Positions 16,595-25,411 of a stretch of DNA of 64,000 nt are shown here, in pieces. The notes beneath the pieces are model-generated. The model saw nothing but the letters and a program-made list of their open reading frames with translations, was not told the origin of the DNA and made no database searches. The DNA lies in NCBI GenBank assembly GCA_001898035.1, contig MKRX01000002.1:1-64000 (forward strand). The letters run 5' to 3'. Within the stretch, counting starts at the first letter, position 1; each line of letters begins with the position of its first letter. The position numbers and the translations under genes were made by a program. This stretch comes from Armatimonadetes bacterium 55-13 (lineage in GTDB: Bacteria; Armatimonadota; Fimbriimonadia; Fimbriimonadales; Fimbriimonadaceae).

Positions 16595-17040
16595 AGTACA
16601 TCGTTAACGGCAGTGAAGCCGAATTGAAGTCGTCGGACGCGATCGTTAGGAGAGTTAACGATTACTTGATGGTTTCTGGGGCAGACGGGACTCATTCGGC
16701 TTTGGCCGTTCGCAAGGGAGATATCACCTACGTTTCCTATCGTGGGCGGCAGTATTTGGTGGAACCGTTCAAGGCGGCGCGAGAGACGTTGGGCGCGGCG
16801 CAATCAGGTGAGATCAGAAGTCCTATGCCGGGTCAAGTGGTCGACGTTCATGTTGGTGAGGGCGACGACGTGAAGCATGGGGAGAAGATGTTGGTTTTGG
16901 AGGCGATGAAGACGCAACAGACGTTTGTTGCGCCTTTTGACGGCAGAATCGCCAAGTTAACCGTCTCTAAAGGTGAACAGGTGGACGAGGGCTTGGTCAT
17001 GGTGCTCGTCGAGCCGGTGAAGGAACGGTCTATTGAGTAA
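16591..17040 (+). CDS. Biotin carboxyl carrier domain protein
   Basis: The C-terminal 80 residues form a biotinyl domain with RSPMPGQVVDVHV and the biotin-attachment lysine in LVLEAMKTQQ (about residue 112). The usual Met after EAMK is Thr. The N-terminal half is a short beta-rich region, as in the alpha-chain ends of acyl-CoA carboxylases. At 149 residues it is a free carrier rather than a full carboxylase. It is coupled to the gene before and overlapped by the gene after, in a set that ends with HMG-CoA lyase, which points to leucine or other branched acyl-CoA breakdown; the carboxylase subunits are not in the window. Confidence 0.9.
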   Translation: MKYIVNGSEAELKSSDAIVRRVNDYLMVSGADGTHSALAVRKGDITYVSYRGRQYLVEPFKAARETLGAAQSGEIRSPMPGQVVDVHVGEGDDVKHGEKMLVLEAMKTQQTFVAPFDGRIAKLTVSKGEQVDEGLVMVLVEPVKERSIE

Positions 17041-17431
17041 GCATGTACGGGGATCCGATTTTCTGCTCGTGATGCAGCAGTGGACGCGTGTGTTCATGCC
17101 GATTGTTGGGCGCGAGCAGGATGCGTGGGAAGAGGATTGGGTTCTGGCGTTGGATGAGATGCCGTACTTGCGGTTGATCCGGAAGGAACGAAGTTTCGTT
17201 CTCGATAAGTTGATCGGGCTGCGGGTGCAGATGAATTACATCGGCGGGAATATGCAGATGGTGCGTAACGATATGGAGCGCGTGTGGAGCGAGGGTCTTT
17301 CCAAGGATATGGAATCCTATCACACGTTCAATACCACCGAGGACGGATTCGAGTTTCTTTTTGCCGCCCTGCCGAAAAAATCCGAGTACATCACGGGCAC
17401 GATTCAAGTGCTTGAGAAGCGGACGCGATGA
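17033..17431 (+). CDS. Unknown protein between biotin carrier and HMG-CoA lyase
   Basis: I do not recognise this 132-residue protein. It is soluble, rich in Trp, Met and charged residues, with no signal peptide or membrane helix. A TTG at 17033 with an AAGGA site 9 nt before it gives the longest frame and overlaps the upstream gene by 8 nt; its stop overlaps the HMG-CoA lyase start as ATGA. This tight coupling on both sides suggests that it works with the biotin carrier and lyase. Confidence 0.7.
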   Translation: MSKHVRGSDFLLVMQQWTRVFMPIVGREQDAWEEDWVLALDEMPYLRLIRKERSFVLDKLIGLRVQMNYIGGNMQMVRNDMERVWSEGLSKDMESYHTFNTTEDGFEFLFAALPKKSEYITGTIQVLEKRTR

Positions 17432-18336
17432 AGATCCGGATTGTGGAGGTCGGTCCTCGAGACGGGCTTCAAAACGAGGCGGTTGCCATTCCCACGAGCG
17501 TCAAGATCGCCATTATTCAGGCTCTCCTGAATGCCGGATTGAATGAAATTGAAGCGACGAGCTTTGTTTCGCCGAAATGGGTACCTCAGCTTGGCGATGC
17601 CGCCGAACTTTGGCCGGAATTACCGGCGGGAGGGATCTATTCTGCCTTGGTGCCAAATATGAAGGGGCTCGAGCGGGCGATTTCGGTGGGGGTCGAGCGG
17701 ATCGCCTTGTTTACGGCTGCTTCCGACGCGTTTACACAGAAGAACATCAATATGACGGTTGATGAATCTTTGGAAGTCTTCGGCGAGGTGGCGAAAGTTT
17801 TCCGGCAGGCACGTCCCCATGGATTTATTCGAGGCTATGTGAGTACAGCGTTTGAGTGCCCCTACGCGGGCAAGATTGCTCCAGAGCGCGTTATGGACGT
17901 CGCCGAGAAGCTCTTGCGCTTGGGAGTCGATGAAATCAGCTTGGGGGACACGATTGGGGTGGCTTCCCCGAACGAGGTCACGACACTGACCAAGATGGCT
18001 CTGGGATCAATCGCGCCTGAGCGAGTGGTGTATCACTTCCACGACACTTATGGGACGGCGATCGCCAACGTGGCAGCGGCGCTGGAACTAGGAGTTACGG
18101 CCTTTGACAGCAGCGCGGCGGGATTGGGAGGATGTCCCTATGCTCCGGGAGCAGCGGGGAATTTGGCAACCGACGATCTGGTCTACTTTATGGAACGACA
18201 GGGGCTGGAGACGGGGATTGACCGGACGAAGTTGGCGAAGGCGAGTCTGCCGATTTTGGAGTTTCTTGGCCGGGCGCCGGGCTCGAAGGCCCAGCTTGCC
18301 CTTCTCGGATCACTTCCACCGGCTGTGGGCGCGTGA
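17428..18336 (+). CDS. mvaB: Hydroxymethylglutaryl-CoA lyase
   Basis: The 302-residue TIM-barrel enzyme cleaves HMG-CoA to acetyl-CoA and acetoacetate, the last step of leucine breakdown. It has the family start EVGPRDGLQNE, the ATSFVSPKWVPQ segment, ISLGDTIGVASP, the metal-binding HFHDTYG, and the signature with the catalytic Cys, GLGGCPYAPGAAGN. It is coupled to the preceding gene by ATGA. Its last 149 nt overlap, antisense, the 3' end of a membrane protein gene. Confidence 0.94.
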   Translation: MKIRIVEVGPRDGLQNEAVAIPTSVKIAIIQALLNAGLNEIEATSFVSPKWVPQLGDAAELWPELPAGGIYSALVPNMKGLERAISVGVERIALFTAASDAFTQKNINMTVDESLEVFGEVAKVFRQARPHGFIRGYVSTAFECPYAGKIAPERVMDVAEKLLRLGVDEISLGDTIGVASPNEVTTLTKMALGSIAPERVVYHFHDTYGTAIANVAAALELGVTAFDSSAAGLGGCPYAPGAAGNLATDDLVYFMERQGLETGIDRTKLAKASLPILEFLGRAPGSKAQLALLGSLPPAVGA

Positions 18337-19174
18337 TTCCGTAGATTAGGCCGGCAATGCTCAATGCGGCGACGACGGCCGTGGATACCCATTCGTCCTT
18401 GGTGAGCTTGAACAGCTTGAAATTTACGATGAGGACGGTAAGAGCGATCGGTGGGAGTAAAGGGATGCTTCCGAAGAAGGCGCTCAGCACAAGGTAAGCG
18501 AGGACGGTGGGGACGAGCACCATCAGGGTCTTTCGCGTCTCCATGCCAAACCGGAAGAGGGCGATGAAGAACATGCCCATGAAGACGAAGTCTGCGGGAC
18601 CAATGGTGGCAAATTGGCCGACGGGGGCGGCAGTGACGGTGGTCTGAATCTTCGGGATTGAAGCGCCCACTGATGGCAGGACTTGGGGAGCCTTTTCCAT
18701 GATGATCCGCGTGAAGCCGACGGGGGCGAAGATGAGGAAGGCGTCAAAGACGGCGAGAAAAATGGTGATGGGGATGAGGAGATTTCGATCCTTGAGGAGG
18801 GTGGCTAACAGCGCACCTAGACCCACGCACCAACAAAAGAGCGCGACCTGGGCCGCGGACATGGCGAGCAAGGCGGGGAACCCCAGCAATGCGGTTTTGG
18901 CCAGCAATGTGAGACCCAGTTGAACGGGGACGCCGATGGCGATAAAAAGGGTGGCAACCTTGGGAGTCCATGGGTAGGCGGCGCCGTAGAAAACGGCGAA
19001 GATGGGGGTAGCCACGAAGACGATGGTAGTGGCAATCGTGAGCGCCGGAACGAGGGCCAAGGGAAAGGCGGTCAACCCGATGGCGATTCGAAGGACCTGA
19101 AGGATCACCAGGACGATCAGGAATATCTGAAGGGCATATTTCTTACTTGACTCGTTCAAGAGGCTTGGCTCCAT
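18188..19174 (-). CDS. Multi-pass membrane protein with Pro/Ser-rich tail
   Basis: This 328-residue protein has about eight hydrophobic helices between residues 15 and 285 and a tail of about 40 residues rich in Pro, Ser and Gly (GPSSPAPGQ and SPSPTSS repeats). I do not recognise the family. It starts inside the 3' end of the glycosyltransferase gene (32-nt overlap), so the two are probably cotranscribed. The low-complexity tail is encoded opposite the conserved end of HMG-CoA lyase, so it may be a by-product of that overlap. Confidence 0.75.
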   Translation of the reverse strand: MEPSLLNESSKKYALQIFLIVLVILQVLRIAIGLTAFPLALVPALTIATTIVFVATPIFAVFYGAAYPWTPKVATLFIAIGVPVQLGLTLLAKTALLGFPALLAMSAAQVALFCWCVGLGALLATLLKDRNLLIPITIFLAVFDAFLIFAPVGFTRIIMEKAPQVLPSVGASIPKIQTTVTAAPVGQFATIGPADFVFMGMFFIALFRFGMETRKTLMVLVPTVLAYLVLSAFFGSIPLLPPIALTVLIVNFKLFKLTKDEWVSTAVVAALSIAGLIYGITRPQPVEVIREGQAGPSSPAPGQETPKSADSPSPTSSGQSPSPAPVVP

Positions 19175-20354
19175 CGGCGGAATTGGGATGGATGGCTTGA
19201 CGATAGACTTCGACTACGCGATCGCACATGGCATCCGTTCCTTGTCGCCTGACGGACTTTACCGCGCCATCGGAGAGGCGCGCATGGAGATTTTCCTGAC
19301 CTAGCACGTGTAGGACCTCCTCGGCAAAAGCAGCGGCATCGTTTCGGACGATGAATCCGTTTTCGCCTTCCACGATTCCCTCGCTGGCGCCGCCTCCGGT
19401 GACGGCCACGGCGGGAAGGCCGTAGTTCATAGCCTCTTGGACAACTAAACCTTGGGTTTCGGTAATGGAGGCGAATACGAAGAGATCGGCAGCGGCATAG
19501 TAGCGGTCCACCTCGGCGCGGGGGATGAAGCCAACGAATTTGACACGATCTCCAATACCGAGCTCTCGAGTCATGCGAACGCACTCGGTTCGGTAGGGGC
19601 CGTCTCCCACCAGCCAAAGGCGGAGGCTAGGATCGGATTGAAACGCAATGGCAGCCATCTCCAGAAGCGTGGACATGTTCTTTTCTTTGGCAAGACGTCC
19701 GACGTAGAGCAGGATCTTATGATCCGATGGGATACCGAGTTTGAGTCGGATTTCGCTTCGATCGAAGAACTGCTTGGGCAGGGCGGCGGTGGGAATGACG
19801 GTGACAGGCGTGGTCACAGAGTGACGGCGGAGCCACTTAAGGGAAGCCTCACTGGGGGTAATGACGTGGCTGACCTTGTTGTAATAGAAGTTGGTGTGCT
19901 TGGCCAGCTTGAATCGGAGATAGCGGCGGGGGATGAACGGGATGTAATGCACATACCGGTCATAGAGAGTGTGGTACGTCGCGACGATGGGGATGCCGTG
20001 CGATTCTGCCCATCTGAGTCCGACGAAACCAAGGGTGAACGGCGTGTGGGTGTGGATAACGTCAAATTCATGCCGACGGAACTTTCGCAGCATGCGATAG
20101 AAAGGGGGGAACGCGAGGGGATAGTCCTTGGTCCATGGAGTTTCGATTGCCCGGAAGCGGTAAGTATGGGGCTCTATTTCCGAGACTTTGGGATGGCGGG
20201 CCGTGAAGAGGTGGACGGAATGTCCTCGATTTCGTAACTCGGTGATGAGCGAATCGATGGAAATGCTCACGCCGTTCAGGACGGGAAGGGCGCTATCCGA
20301 GAAGATGGCAATGCGCAGTCGACCTTGATTACGGTTACTTGCGGCCATCTCCAT
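19143..20354 (-). CDS. Family 4 glycosyltransferase, glycolipid-type
   Basis: The protein of about 403 residues has a GT-B fold. The N-terminal domain has FSDSALPVLNGVSISI and DVIHTHTPFTLGF. The C-terminal nucleotide-sugar domain has LLYVGRLAKEKNM and the EX7E-like FASITETQGLVVQEAM. It most resembles diacylglycerol or phosphatidylinositol glycosyltransferases that act at the inner membrane face. I chose the ATG at 20354 because AAAGGAGGAGGGG directly precedes it; an upstream in-frame ATG would add 10 residues. It follows the MerR-like regulator. Confidence 0.9.
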   Translation of the reverse strand: MEMAASNRNQGRLRIAIFSDSALPVLNGVSISIDSLITELRNRGHSVHLFTARHPKVSEIEPHTYRFRAIETPWTKDYPLAFPPFYRMLRKFRRHEFDVIHTHTPFTLGFVGLRWAESHGIPIVATYHTLYDRYVHYIPFIPRRYLRFKLAKHTNFYYNKVSHVITPSEASLKWLRRHSVTTPVTVIPTAALPKQFFDRSEIRLKLGIPSDHKILLYVGRLAKEKNMSTLLEMAAIAFQSDPSLRLWLVGDGPYRTECVRMTRELGIGDRVKFVGFIPRAEVDRYYAAADLFVFASITETQGLVVQEAMNYGLPAVAVTGGGASEGIVEGENGFIVRNDAAAFAEEVLHVLGQENLHARLSDGAVKSVRRQGTDAMCDRVVEVYRQAIHPNSADGAKPLERVK

Positions 20355-20425
20355 CCCCTCCTCCTTTGGATTCATACGTGCCAAACGAAGGGGCGTGACG
20401 CACCTTGACCGAGAAAGTGCAAATC

Positions 20426-20451
20426 GTCTCTCCTTTTTCAGAAGGAGAGAC
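20426..20451. terminator. Perfect 10-bp hairpin between regulator and GT4 genes
   Basis: GTCTCTCCTT and AAGGAGAGAC pair around TTTCAG just after the stop of the regulator gene (minus strand). There is no clear T-run after it, so it may be a weak terminator or a processing/attenuation hairpin. Confidence 0.45.
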
Positions 20452-20461
20452 GACGAAGGCC

Positions 20462-21025
20462 TTACTGGCCCTCGGGGAATCGACCGTGAGTTTCAACAAA
20501 CTTAACGATGTCGCTCAACCGGAACCGTCGCTGACCGCCGGGGGTTCGGTGGTGGGTCAGCCACTTTCGGTTGGTGTAGCGACGAACGGTTGCGGGGCAG
20601 ACGCCGAGGAGGCGACTGGTTTCTTCCAGCGTCAACTCGGGATCCAGCAGTCGTCGGATAAGGTCTTGGCGCGACTCTTTGAACTCGCCTCGGTAGTAGT
20701 TGGCGGTAACGGAGTCGTCATAGAAGCTACAGAGGAACTCAATGTTCTTCGGCAGCGCCTCCCAGACCACTTGGAGTTGAGGATCAATCGATCGCTCGGT
20801 GGGCATTTTGCGCGCTCGTCGAGGACGGGGTGCGCTCATGACTGTCTTTCGGAATTTGGGCTTTCCGGCGTCTTCGCCCGGAGCAGGCTCCGAGGAATCG
20901 ATGCCTAGATACTCCTTGATCGTTGGGACGGCGACCTTCACTGAGCCGTCTTTTTCCGGAGTCTCTTTGTTGTCTAAGAAGCCACTTTCGATGTATGCCA
21001 GGGGATCAAAATCGTTCGTTCTCAA
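20462..21025 (-). CDS. MerR/BldC-like helix-turn-helix protein
   Basis: The 187-residue protein has a C-terminal winged HTH of MerR or excisionase type: LTLEETSRLLGVCPATVRRY, then a wing with HRTPGGQRRFRLSDIVKF. The N-terminal 120 residues are charged and lack recognisable domains; a basic patch APRPRRARKM lies near 65-75. It probably controls its own operon or morphology genes as BldC-type proteins do, but this is inference. It lies 107 bp ahead of the GT4 gene on the same strand. Confidence 0.82.
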   Translation of the reverse strand: MRTNDFDPLAYIESGFLDNKETPEKDGSVKVAVPTIKEYLGIDSSEPAPGEDAGKPKFRKTVMSAPRPRRARKMPTERSIDPQLQVVWEALPKNIEFLCSFYDDSVTANYYRGEFKESRQDLIRRLLDPELTLEETSRLLGVCPATVRRYTNRKWLTHHRTPGGQRRFRLSDIVKFVETHGRFPEGQ

Positions 21026-21116
21026 TTACGGTCAACCTCTATTGCCCGAGGGCATTGTACTCATTCTGTTTCGTCCGTGCCCGCCATCAAAGACGCAGTA
21101 TTGGCATAACTTGACT

Positions 21117-22130
21117 CTATAAAATCAACATTGAGTCGCCAAAGCTGAGAAACCGGTAACGATACCGGATCGCATGCTCATACGCCTCAAAGATCTTTTC
21201 ACGACCCGCAAGGGCACTAATCATCATCAACATCGTGGTTTTAGGCATGTGAAAATTCGTAAACATGCCATCCACGACACGGAAACCATAACCGGGGCGG
21301 ATGAAGATGGACGTGCTCTTGGAGCCTGACTCAACTCTTCGATCTCCGATCGCAAAGGACTCAAGCGTCCTTACGGTGGTGGTTCCCACCGCTACGATTC
21401 TTCCCGATGCTTTATTAATCTTATCCGCTGTGGACGGCGAAACGGCACATGTCTCGCCGTGCATTTTGTGTTCGTCCAGAATATTCGCGACAACAGGGCG
21501 AAAAGTATCAAGACTAACGTCGAGAGTTACGTGAGCGATATCGATACCTTTTTGAGTTAGGCGCTTAAATATTTCTTCCGTGAAGTGAAGTCCGGCAGTT
21601 GGAGCGGCGGCGCTTCCGCCCGATGTCGCGTAAACGGTCTGGTAGCGCTCGGGGTTCTGCAAGTTTGTATGAATATAAGGCGGAAGGGGAACTTTGCCAA
21701 ACGAATGGAGGCGCTCATGGAGGTTGACGGTCTCATCGAATTTTATTCGCTTGAGTGGCTCATTCAGGTCTTCCATAACGGTGGCGGCAAGATCCTCGGC
21801 AAATTCAATTCGGGCGCCAGGTTTGAGTCTCTTGCCGGGCTTTAGCATGGCTTCAAAGGTGGCGGGGGCAATTTCTTTGAGCAAGAGAGCTTCTACAGCC
21901 CCACCCGTGGGTTTGCGTCCGAGGAGTCGAAGCGCAGTGACACGGGTGTTATTCAAAACCAGGAGATCGCCGGGGCGGAGTATCTCGATGACATCCCCGA
22001 AGGCTCTGTCTTCGATCTTTCCATTCGATTTATGTAAGTACAGGAGCTTTGAGTTGGATCGATTTTCAAGAGGGGATTGAGCGATGAGCTCTTCAGGAAG
22101 GTGATAATCGTAGTCGGTCAGGAGTTCCAC
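21117..22130 (-). CDS. queA: S-adenosylmethionine:tRNA ribosyltransferase-isomerase QueA
   Basis: QueA transfers the ribosyl part of SAM to preQ1 in tRNA, making epoxyqueuosine. The 337-residue protein shows the family blocks: DYHLPEELIAQSPLENR at the start, VLNNTRVTALRLLGRK, YATSGGSAAAPTAGLHFT, GTTTVRTLES and MFTNFHMPKTTMLMM. It overlaps the end of the HAD gene by 13 nt. Other queuosine genes are not in the window. Confidence 0.97.
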   Translation of the reverse strand: MELLTDYDYHLPEELIAQSPLENRSNSKLLYLHKSNGKIEDRAFGDVIEILRPGDLLVLNNTRVTALRLLGRKPTGGAVEALLLKEIAPATFEAMLKPGKRLKPGARIEFAEDLAATVMEDLNEPLKRIKFDETVNLHERLHSFGKVPLPPYIHTNLQNPERYQTVYATSGGSAAAPTAGLHFTEEIFKRLTQKGIDIAHVTLDVSLDTFRPVVANILDEHKMHGETCAVSPSTADKINKASGRIVAVGTTTVRTLESFAIGDRRVESGSKSTSIFIRPGYGFRVVDGMFTNFHMPKTTMLMMISALAGREKIFEAYEHAIRYRYRFLSFGDSMLIL

Positions 22131-22822
22131 GAAAGCACCTCGGCGATTTGGCGCAAATCATTGATCACCGGTTCGCTAGGAAGTAAGACCGAACGATCAA
22201 TGAGCGCGGCTCTCATGCCAACGGCCAAGGCGCCTTCCAGATCGTCAATGGGGTTGTCTCCGATATGAAGGATTTCTTCTGGCGCAACTTGAAAGTGATC
22301 GATGACTACTTGAAACAATCGGGGATCGGGTTTTTCGACGCCGTACTCGAGAGACGCCACAACAATCTCGAAGTCTTCGTATATTCCGGCGCCCTTGAGC
22401 GACTTGTGCAGCGAGTAATCCCAGTTGGAGAGGACGCCAATTCTGATCCCCTCTTCCTGAAGGTGTTGGAGGGTGGGCGCTACATCGTCATAGATCTTAA
22501 AGAGTCTGGATTCGGGGCCAAAACCGATGCGCTCAGACGCAGACTTCAGGTCGGAGGCTCTCTCTGGTGCGAGGCCCATCGATGTGAGCCAGTCTTCACC
22601 GAGCTTTAGCCACCAACGGTCACAGGCTTCGTGGTCGCGGGTCATGTTGACGGCGACGTATTCGGCAAGGCGCTCCGCGTACATCGATTCGTAGAGCGCG
22701 GGGCCTTCCAGGGGAATTTCCAGCGAAATTTCCTCCGCGCAGTCCGCAATGTATCGCCGGATCGACCAGTCGACTTCGAGGAGGGTCTGGGCACAATCAA
22801 ACGTAACGACTTTTGGGGACAT
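22118..22822 (-). CDS. HAD superfamily hydrolase, DREG-2-like
   Basis: The 234-residue protein has a HAD fold: motif I in VTFDCAQTLL, a helical cap, motif II in GVLSNWD, motif III Lys in GVEKPDPRLF, and motif IV in LHIGDNPIDDLEGA. Motif I has Ala-Gln where classical phosphatases have the second Asp (D-C-A-Q-T). The DREG-2/HDHD3 group also varies here, so phosphatase activity may be weak or the substrate special. It is coupled to queA. Confidence 0.88.
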   Translation of the reverse strand: MSPKVVTFDCAQTLLEVDWSIRRYIADCAEEISLEIPLEGPALYESMYAERLAEYVAVNMTRDHEACDRWWLKLGEDWLTSMGLAPERASDLKSASERIGFGPESRLFKIYDDVAPTLQHLQEEGIRIGVLSNWDYSLHKSLKGAGIYEDFEIVVASLEYGVEKPDPRLFQVVIDHFQVAPEEILHIGDNPIDDLEGALAVGMRAALIDRSVLLPSEPVINDLRQIAEVLSWNS

Positions 22823-22968
22823 GGGCGATGAATTTGCGGCGACGCTAACGACAGTTTGACTGATGGCCGCAACGGAGTCTCTCCAAAATCAGTACAAGGT
22901 CATAAGGCCCCGGGAGTTTCTGTCTTAATACTGGGCTAGTACAATTCCGTGGAGTCGAGGTTTACCAA

Positions 22969-23673
22969 ATGAATAAAAGATTCAATAAGGCCACCGTTGG
23001 CCTCTTTGTCGCGGCCCTTTCGGTTGCCGCACTCGCCGTTCAAGATGCGGTGACTCTGAAGCGCGATGCAAAAGTCGGAGAAACGATCAAGCTGAAGCTT
23101 CGTGCTGACCTTGTGGTGATGGACCAAGATGCCACCTTCGAGGGGCTTGTTACGGAAAAGGTCACCAAGGTCGAGCCCAATGGCAACTACACCGTGGAGT
23201 CCACGCAAAGCGAGGGCAAGATTTCTGTTGGCGGACAAGAAATGCCAGCCGACCTCCAATCTCAAACCTTCGTTTACAAGGCAAACGGCGAACTGGTAGA
23301 GATCAAGGCCGATCAAGTTGGCAGCGAGATCTATCGCATGGCAAACCTTCAGGCGGTAATTCTCCCGTCCAAACCCGTTAAGGTCGGCGACGACTGGACC
23401 TACGAGTTTAAGAAGGACGATAAGACGGGCGCCGTGGCCGGGAAGGCTACCTATAAGGTGATAGCGATGGAAAAGATCGGCGACTACGATTGCTTGAAGA
23501 TCCTGGTTTCGGCCAAGGAGTCTGACGGTGGGGACATGGCAGCGTCGATCGATGGCAACATTTGGTTGAGCGCTAAGGATGCGACAACGGTTAAGTTCCA
23601 AGGAGATTGGAAGAACGTACCGATTCCCAACGCCGGTCCGGTCAACGCCAAGTTCGTGATGACTCGACAATAA
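22969..23673 (+). CDS. Secreted protein, paralog of the next gene
   Basis: The 234-residue protein has a signal peptide (about residues 8-23, ending ALA) and an all-beta-looking mature part with repeated KVGE / KVGDDWTYEFKK segments, as in DUF6263-type secreted proteins. It shares layout with the next gene: a lipid-binding-like strand pattern, KVxxNGxY(x), and a C-terminal domain. The role is unknown. A TACAAT (22940-22945) upstream could be its -10 box, but no good -35 was seen. Confidence 0.75.
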   Translation: MNKRFNKATVGLFVAALSVAALAVQDAVTLKRDAKVGETIKLKLRADLVVMDQDATFEGLVTEKVTKVEPNGNYTVESTQSEGKISVGGQEMPADLQSQTFVYKANGELVEIKADQVGSEIYRMANLQAVILPSKPVKVGDDWTYEFKKDDKTGAVAGKATYKVIAMEKIGDYDCLKILVSAKESDGGDMAASIDGNIWLSAKDATTVKFQGDWKNVPIPNAGPVNAKFVMTRQ

Positions 23674-23749
23674 GGATCGAACATTCGTTTGGACGTGGCC
23701 GCCGGGATCGATTCCGGCGGCCACTTTGATTTATGATGAGAGTCAATTC

Positions 23750-24427
23750 ATGAAAGCCGTTTTGACTTGTCTGTTTCTGCTCACCGTTCAGTCTTACGAT
23801 CTGATCTGGCACCCTCATTCGGGGCAAGAGCTTCGATACGATTTGAAGATCAAAGCGGACATTGGCGGCAAGCCCTTCGAATTCCGATCCGAGGTTGAAC
23901 TGAAGGTGAAGAGCGTTTCCCCCAATGGGGACTATGAACTTGGAACTCAATTTAAGAACGGGGTAACGAGTTTCGACGGTCAAGAAGAAAAAGTGGAGGA
24001 AGAGGCAGAAGACGTCCAGAGATACAACCGAAGAGGCGAACCCCTGGACGCTAGCGAGGACGTAGAAGATGCGACCAGCGAACTGCTCGGACAGGTCTCC
24101 GACTTCGTGCCACCGGACAAGCCCGTTCGCATGTATCAGAACTGGACCAAGGAAATTCCGGCTCGGAAGGGGCTGGAGCTACCGGCGGCTTCCGCCACCT
24201 ACACCCTGGTTGCCGCCGCCAAGAAGGACGGGCGCGACGTACTTCGGGTGGACTATAGCTATGCCCAGAAATCGGGTTCAAATCCTGTCAGGGCCAAGGG
24301 GACATTTTTGTTGGCTACGGAAGACAACTCCATCGTCTCCGTGGAGGCAAAGGTCGAGAACTTCTCCGCGGGGGAAGGAGCGCCGCCCGCAAAGGCCACA
24401 CTTTCGATGGTCAAAAAGAAAAGCTAG
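23750..24427 (+). CDS. Secreted protein, diverged paralog of the previous gene
   Basis: This protein of about 225 residues starts at the ATG at 23750 ([15 protein letters not shown] signal peptide). It shares with its neighbour the order [14 protein letters not shown], a strand pair ending VSPNGDYEL, a basic/acidic middle, and [17 protein letters not shown]. An acidic stretch ([12 protein letters not shown]) is unique to this copy. The two are probably a tandem duplication. Its stop codon interlocks with that of thymidine kinase (CTAG). Confidence 0.72.
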   Translation: MKAVLTCLFLLTVQSYDLIWHPHSGQELRYDLKIKADIGGKPFEFRSEVELKVKSVSPNGDYELGTQFKNGVTSFDGQEEKVEEEAEDVQRYNRRGEPLDASEDVEDATSELLGQVSDFVPPDKPVRMYQNWTKEIPARKGLELPAASATYTLVAAAKKDGRDVLRVDYSYAQKSGSNPVRAKGTFLLATEDNSIVSVEAKVENFSAGEGAPPAKATLSMVKKKS

Positions 24428-25038
24428 GTCTTCTTTTTCTTGGGAGGATTTCCGCGAAGTTTGAAGCAGTTTCGACAGCGAGCTTCATAGCTTTCCGTGG
24501 CGCCGATGAGAATGATGGGATCGTCTCGATGGGCTGGCTTGCCATCGATCTGTCGATAGGTATGGCTGGCGGGAGCGCCACAATTCATGCAGATCGCCCG
24601 AAGTTTTACGACTTCATCGGCAACGGCGAGGAGGCGAGGCATGGGGCCAAAAGGTTCTCGACGGAAGTCTTGATCCAGCCCCGCGCAAATGACTTCCTTG
24701 CCTTTATCCGCTAACTCAACGGCAAGATCGACGATGGAGTCGTCAAAGAACTGAACTTCCTCAATGAGAACGATTTGAGTGTTTCGCTCGATTTTTGCAC
24801 TCAGGTCGGCGACATTTTTTACCGGCAGCGCTTCATGTTTTACGCCCATATGGGTAACCACCATCGATTCATCGTATCGGTTATCGATCTGGGGTTTGAA
24901 GACCTGAACCTTTTTCTTGGCGTACAGGGCTCTTCGAGCGCGACGGATGAGTTCTTCGGATTTTCCGGCGAACATCGATCCACAAACGACGACAATTGCG
25001 CCGAGCGGCTTATTCAGTTGAGGTCTTGAGGCTGCCAT
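24424..25038 (-). CDS. tdk: Thymidine kinase
   Basis: This type II thymidine kinase of 204 residues phosphorylates thymidine in the salvage pathway. It has a P-loop [17 protein letters not shown]-type acidic pair in [21 protein letters not shown], and the zinc lasso cysteines ICMNCGAPA and CRNC. A longer open frame continues upstream but the ATG at 25038 fits the family and avoids overlap with the divergent zinc-ribbon gene at 25057. A basic PPKKKKT tail ends the protein. Confidence 0.95.
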   Translation of the reverse strand: MAASRPQLNKPLGAIVVVCGSMFAGKSEELIRRARRALYAKKKVQVFKPQIDNRYDESMVVTHMGVKHEALPVKNVADLSAKIERNTQIVLIEEVQFFDDSIVDLAVELADKGKEVICAGLDQDFRREPFGPMPRLLAVADEVVKLRAICMNCGAPASHTYRQIDGKPAHRDDPIILIGATESYEARCRNCFKLRGNPPKKKKT

Positions 25039-25056
25039 GGAGGATATGATCTCGTT

Positions 25057-25386
25057 ATGCCTGTTTTTGAATTCAGGTGCGAAGATTGTAACAAGAAGTT
25101 CAGCGCATTGATTGGGATGGTGTCCGAACCAGACGACGAGCGATGCCCGAACTGCGGCAGTTCTAAGACCAAGCGACTGGTCAGCCGTTTTGCACGCTAT
25201 CGGAACGAAGACGATCGAGTAGACGCCATGGCGGATCAACTCGATTTGATGGGAGAGCCAGACAGCCCTTCGGCGATGCGCGAGATGGTGCGTGAAATGG
25301 GAAAGGCGATGGATGAGGACATGTCGGACGAAATGGAAGAGTATTTCGAGGCCGACATGGAAGGAAAGTTAGAGGACGACGACTGA
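25057..25386 (+). CDS. FmdB-type zinc ribbon protein
   Basis: The 109-residue protein begins [19 protein letters not shown] and has a four-cysteine zinc ribbon (CEDC and CPNC, residues about 8-32) as in FmdB regulators. The remainder is Met- and acid-rich ([13 protein letters not shown] and similar) and probably helical. The role is not known; FmdB proteins are often found as small putative regulators. Confidence 0.85.
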   Translation: MPVFEFRCEDCNKKFSALIGMVSEPDDERCPNCGSSKTKRLVSRFARYRNEDDRVDAMADQLDLMGEPDSPSAMREMVREMGKAMDEDMSDEMEEYFEADMEGKLEDDD

Positions 25387-25411
25387 CACGATAGGCGTCG
25401 CCCTCCAGTTA

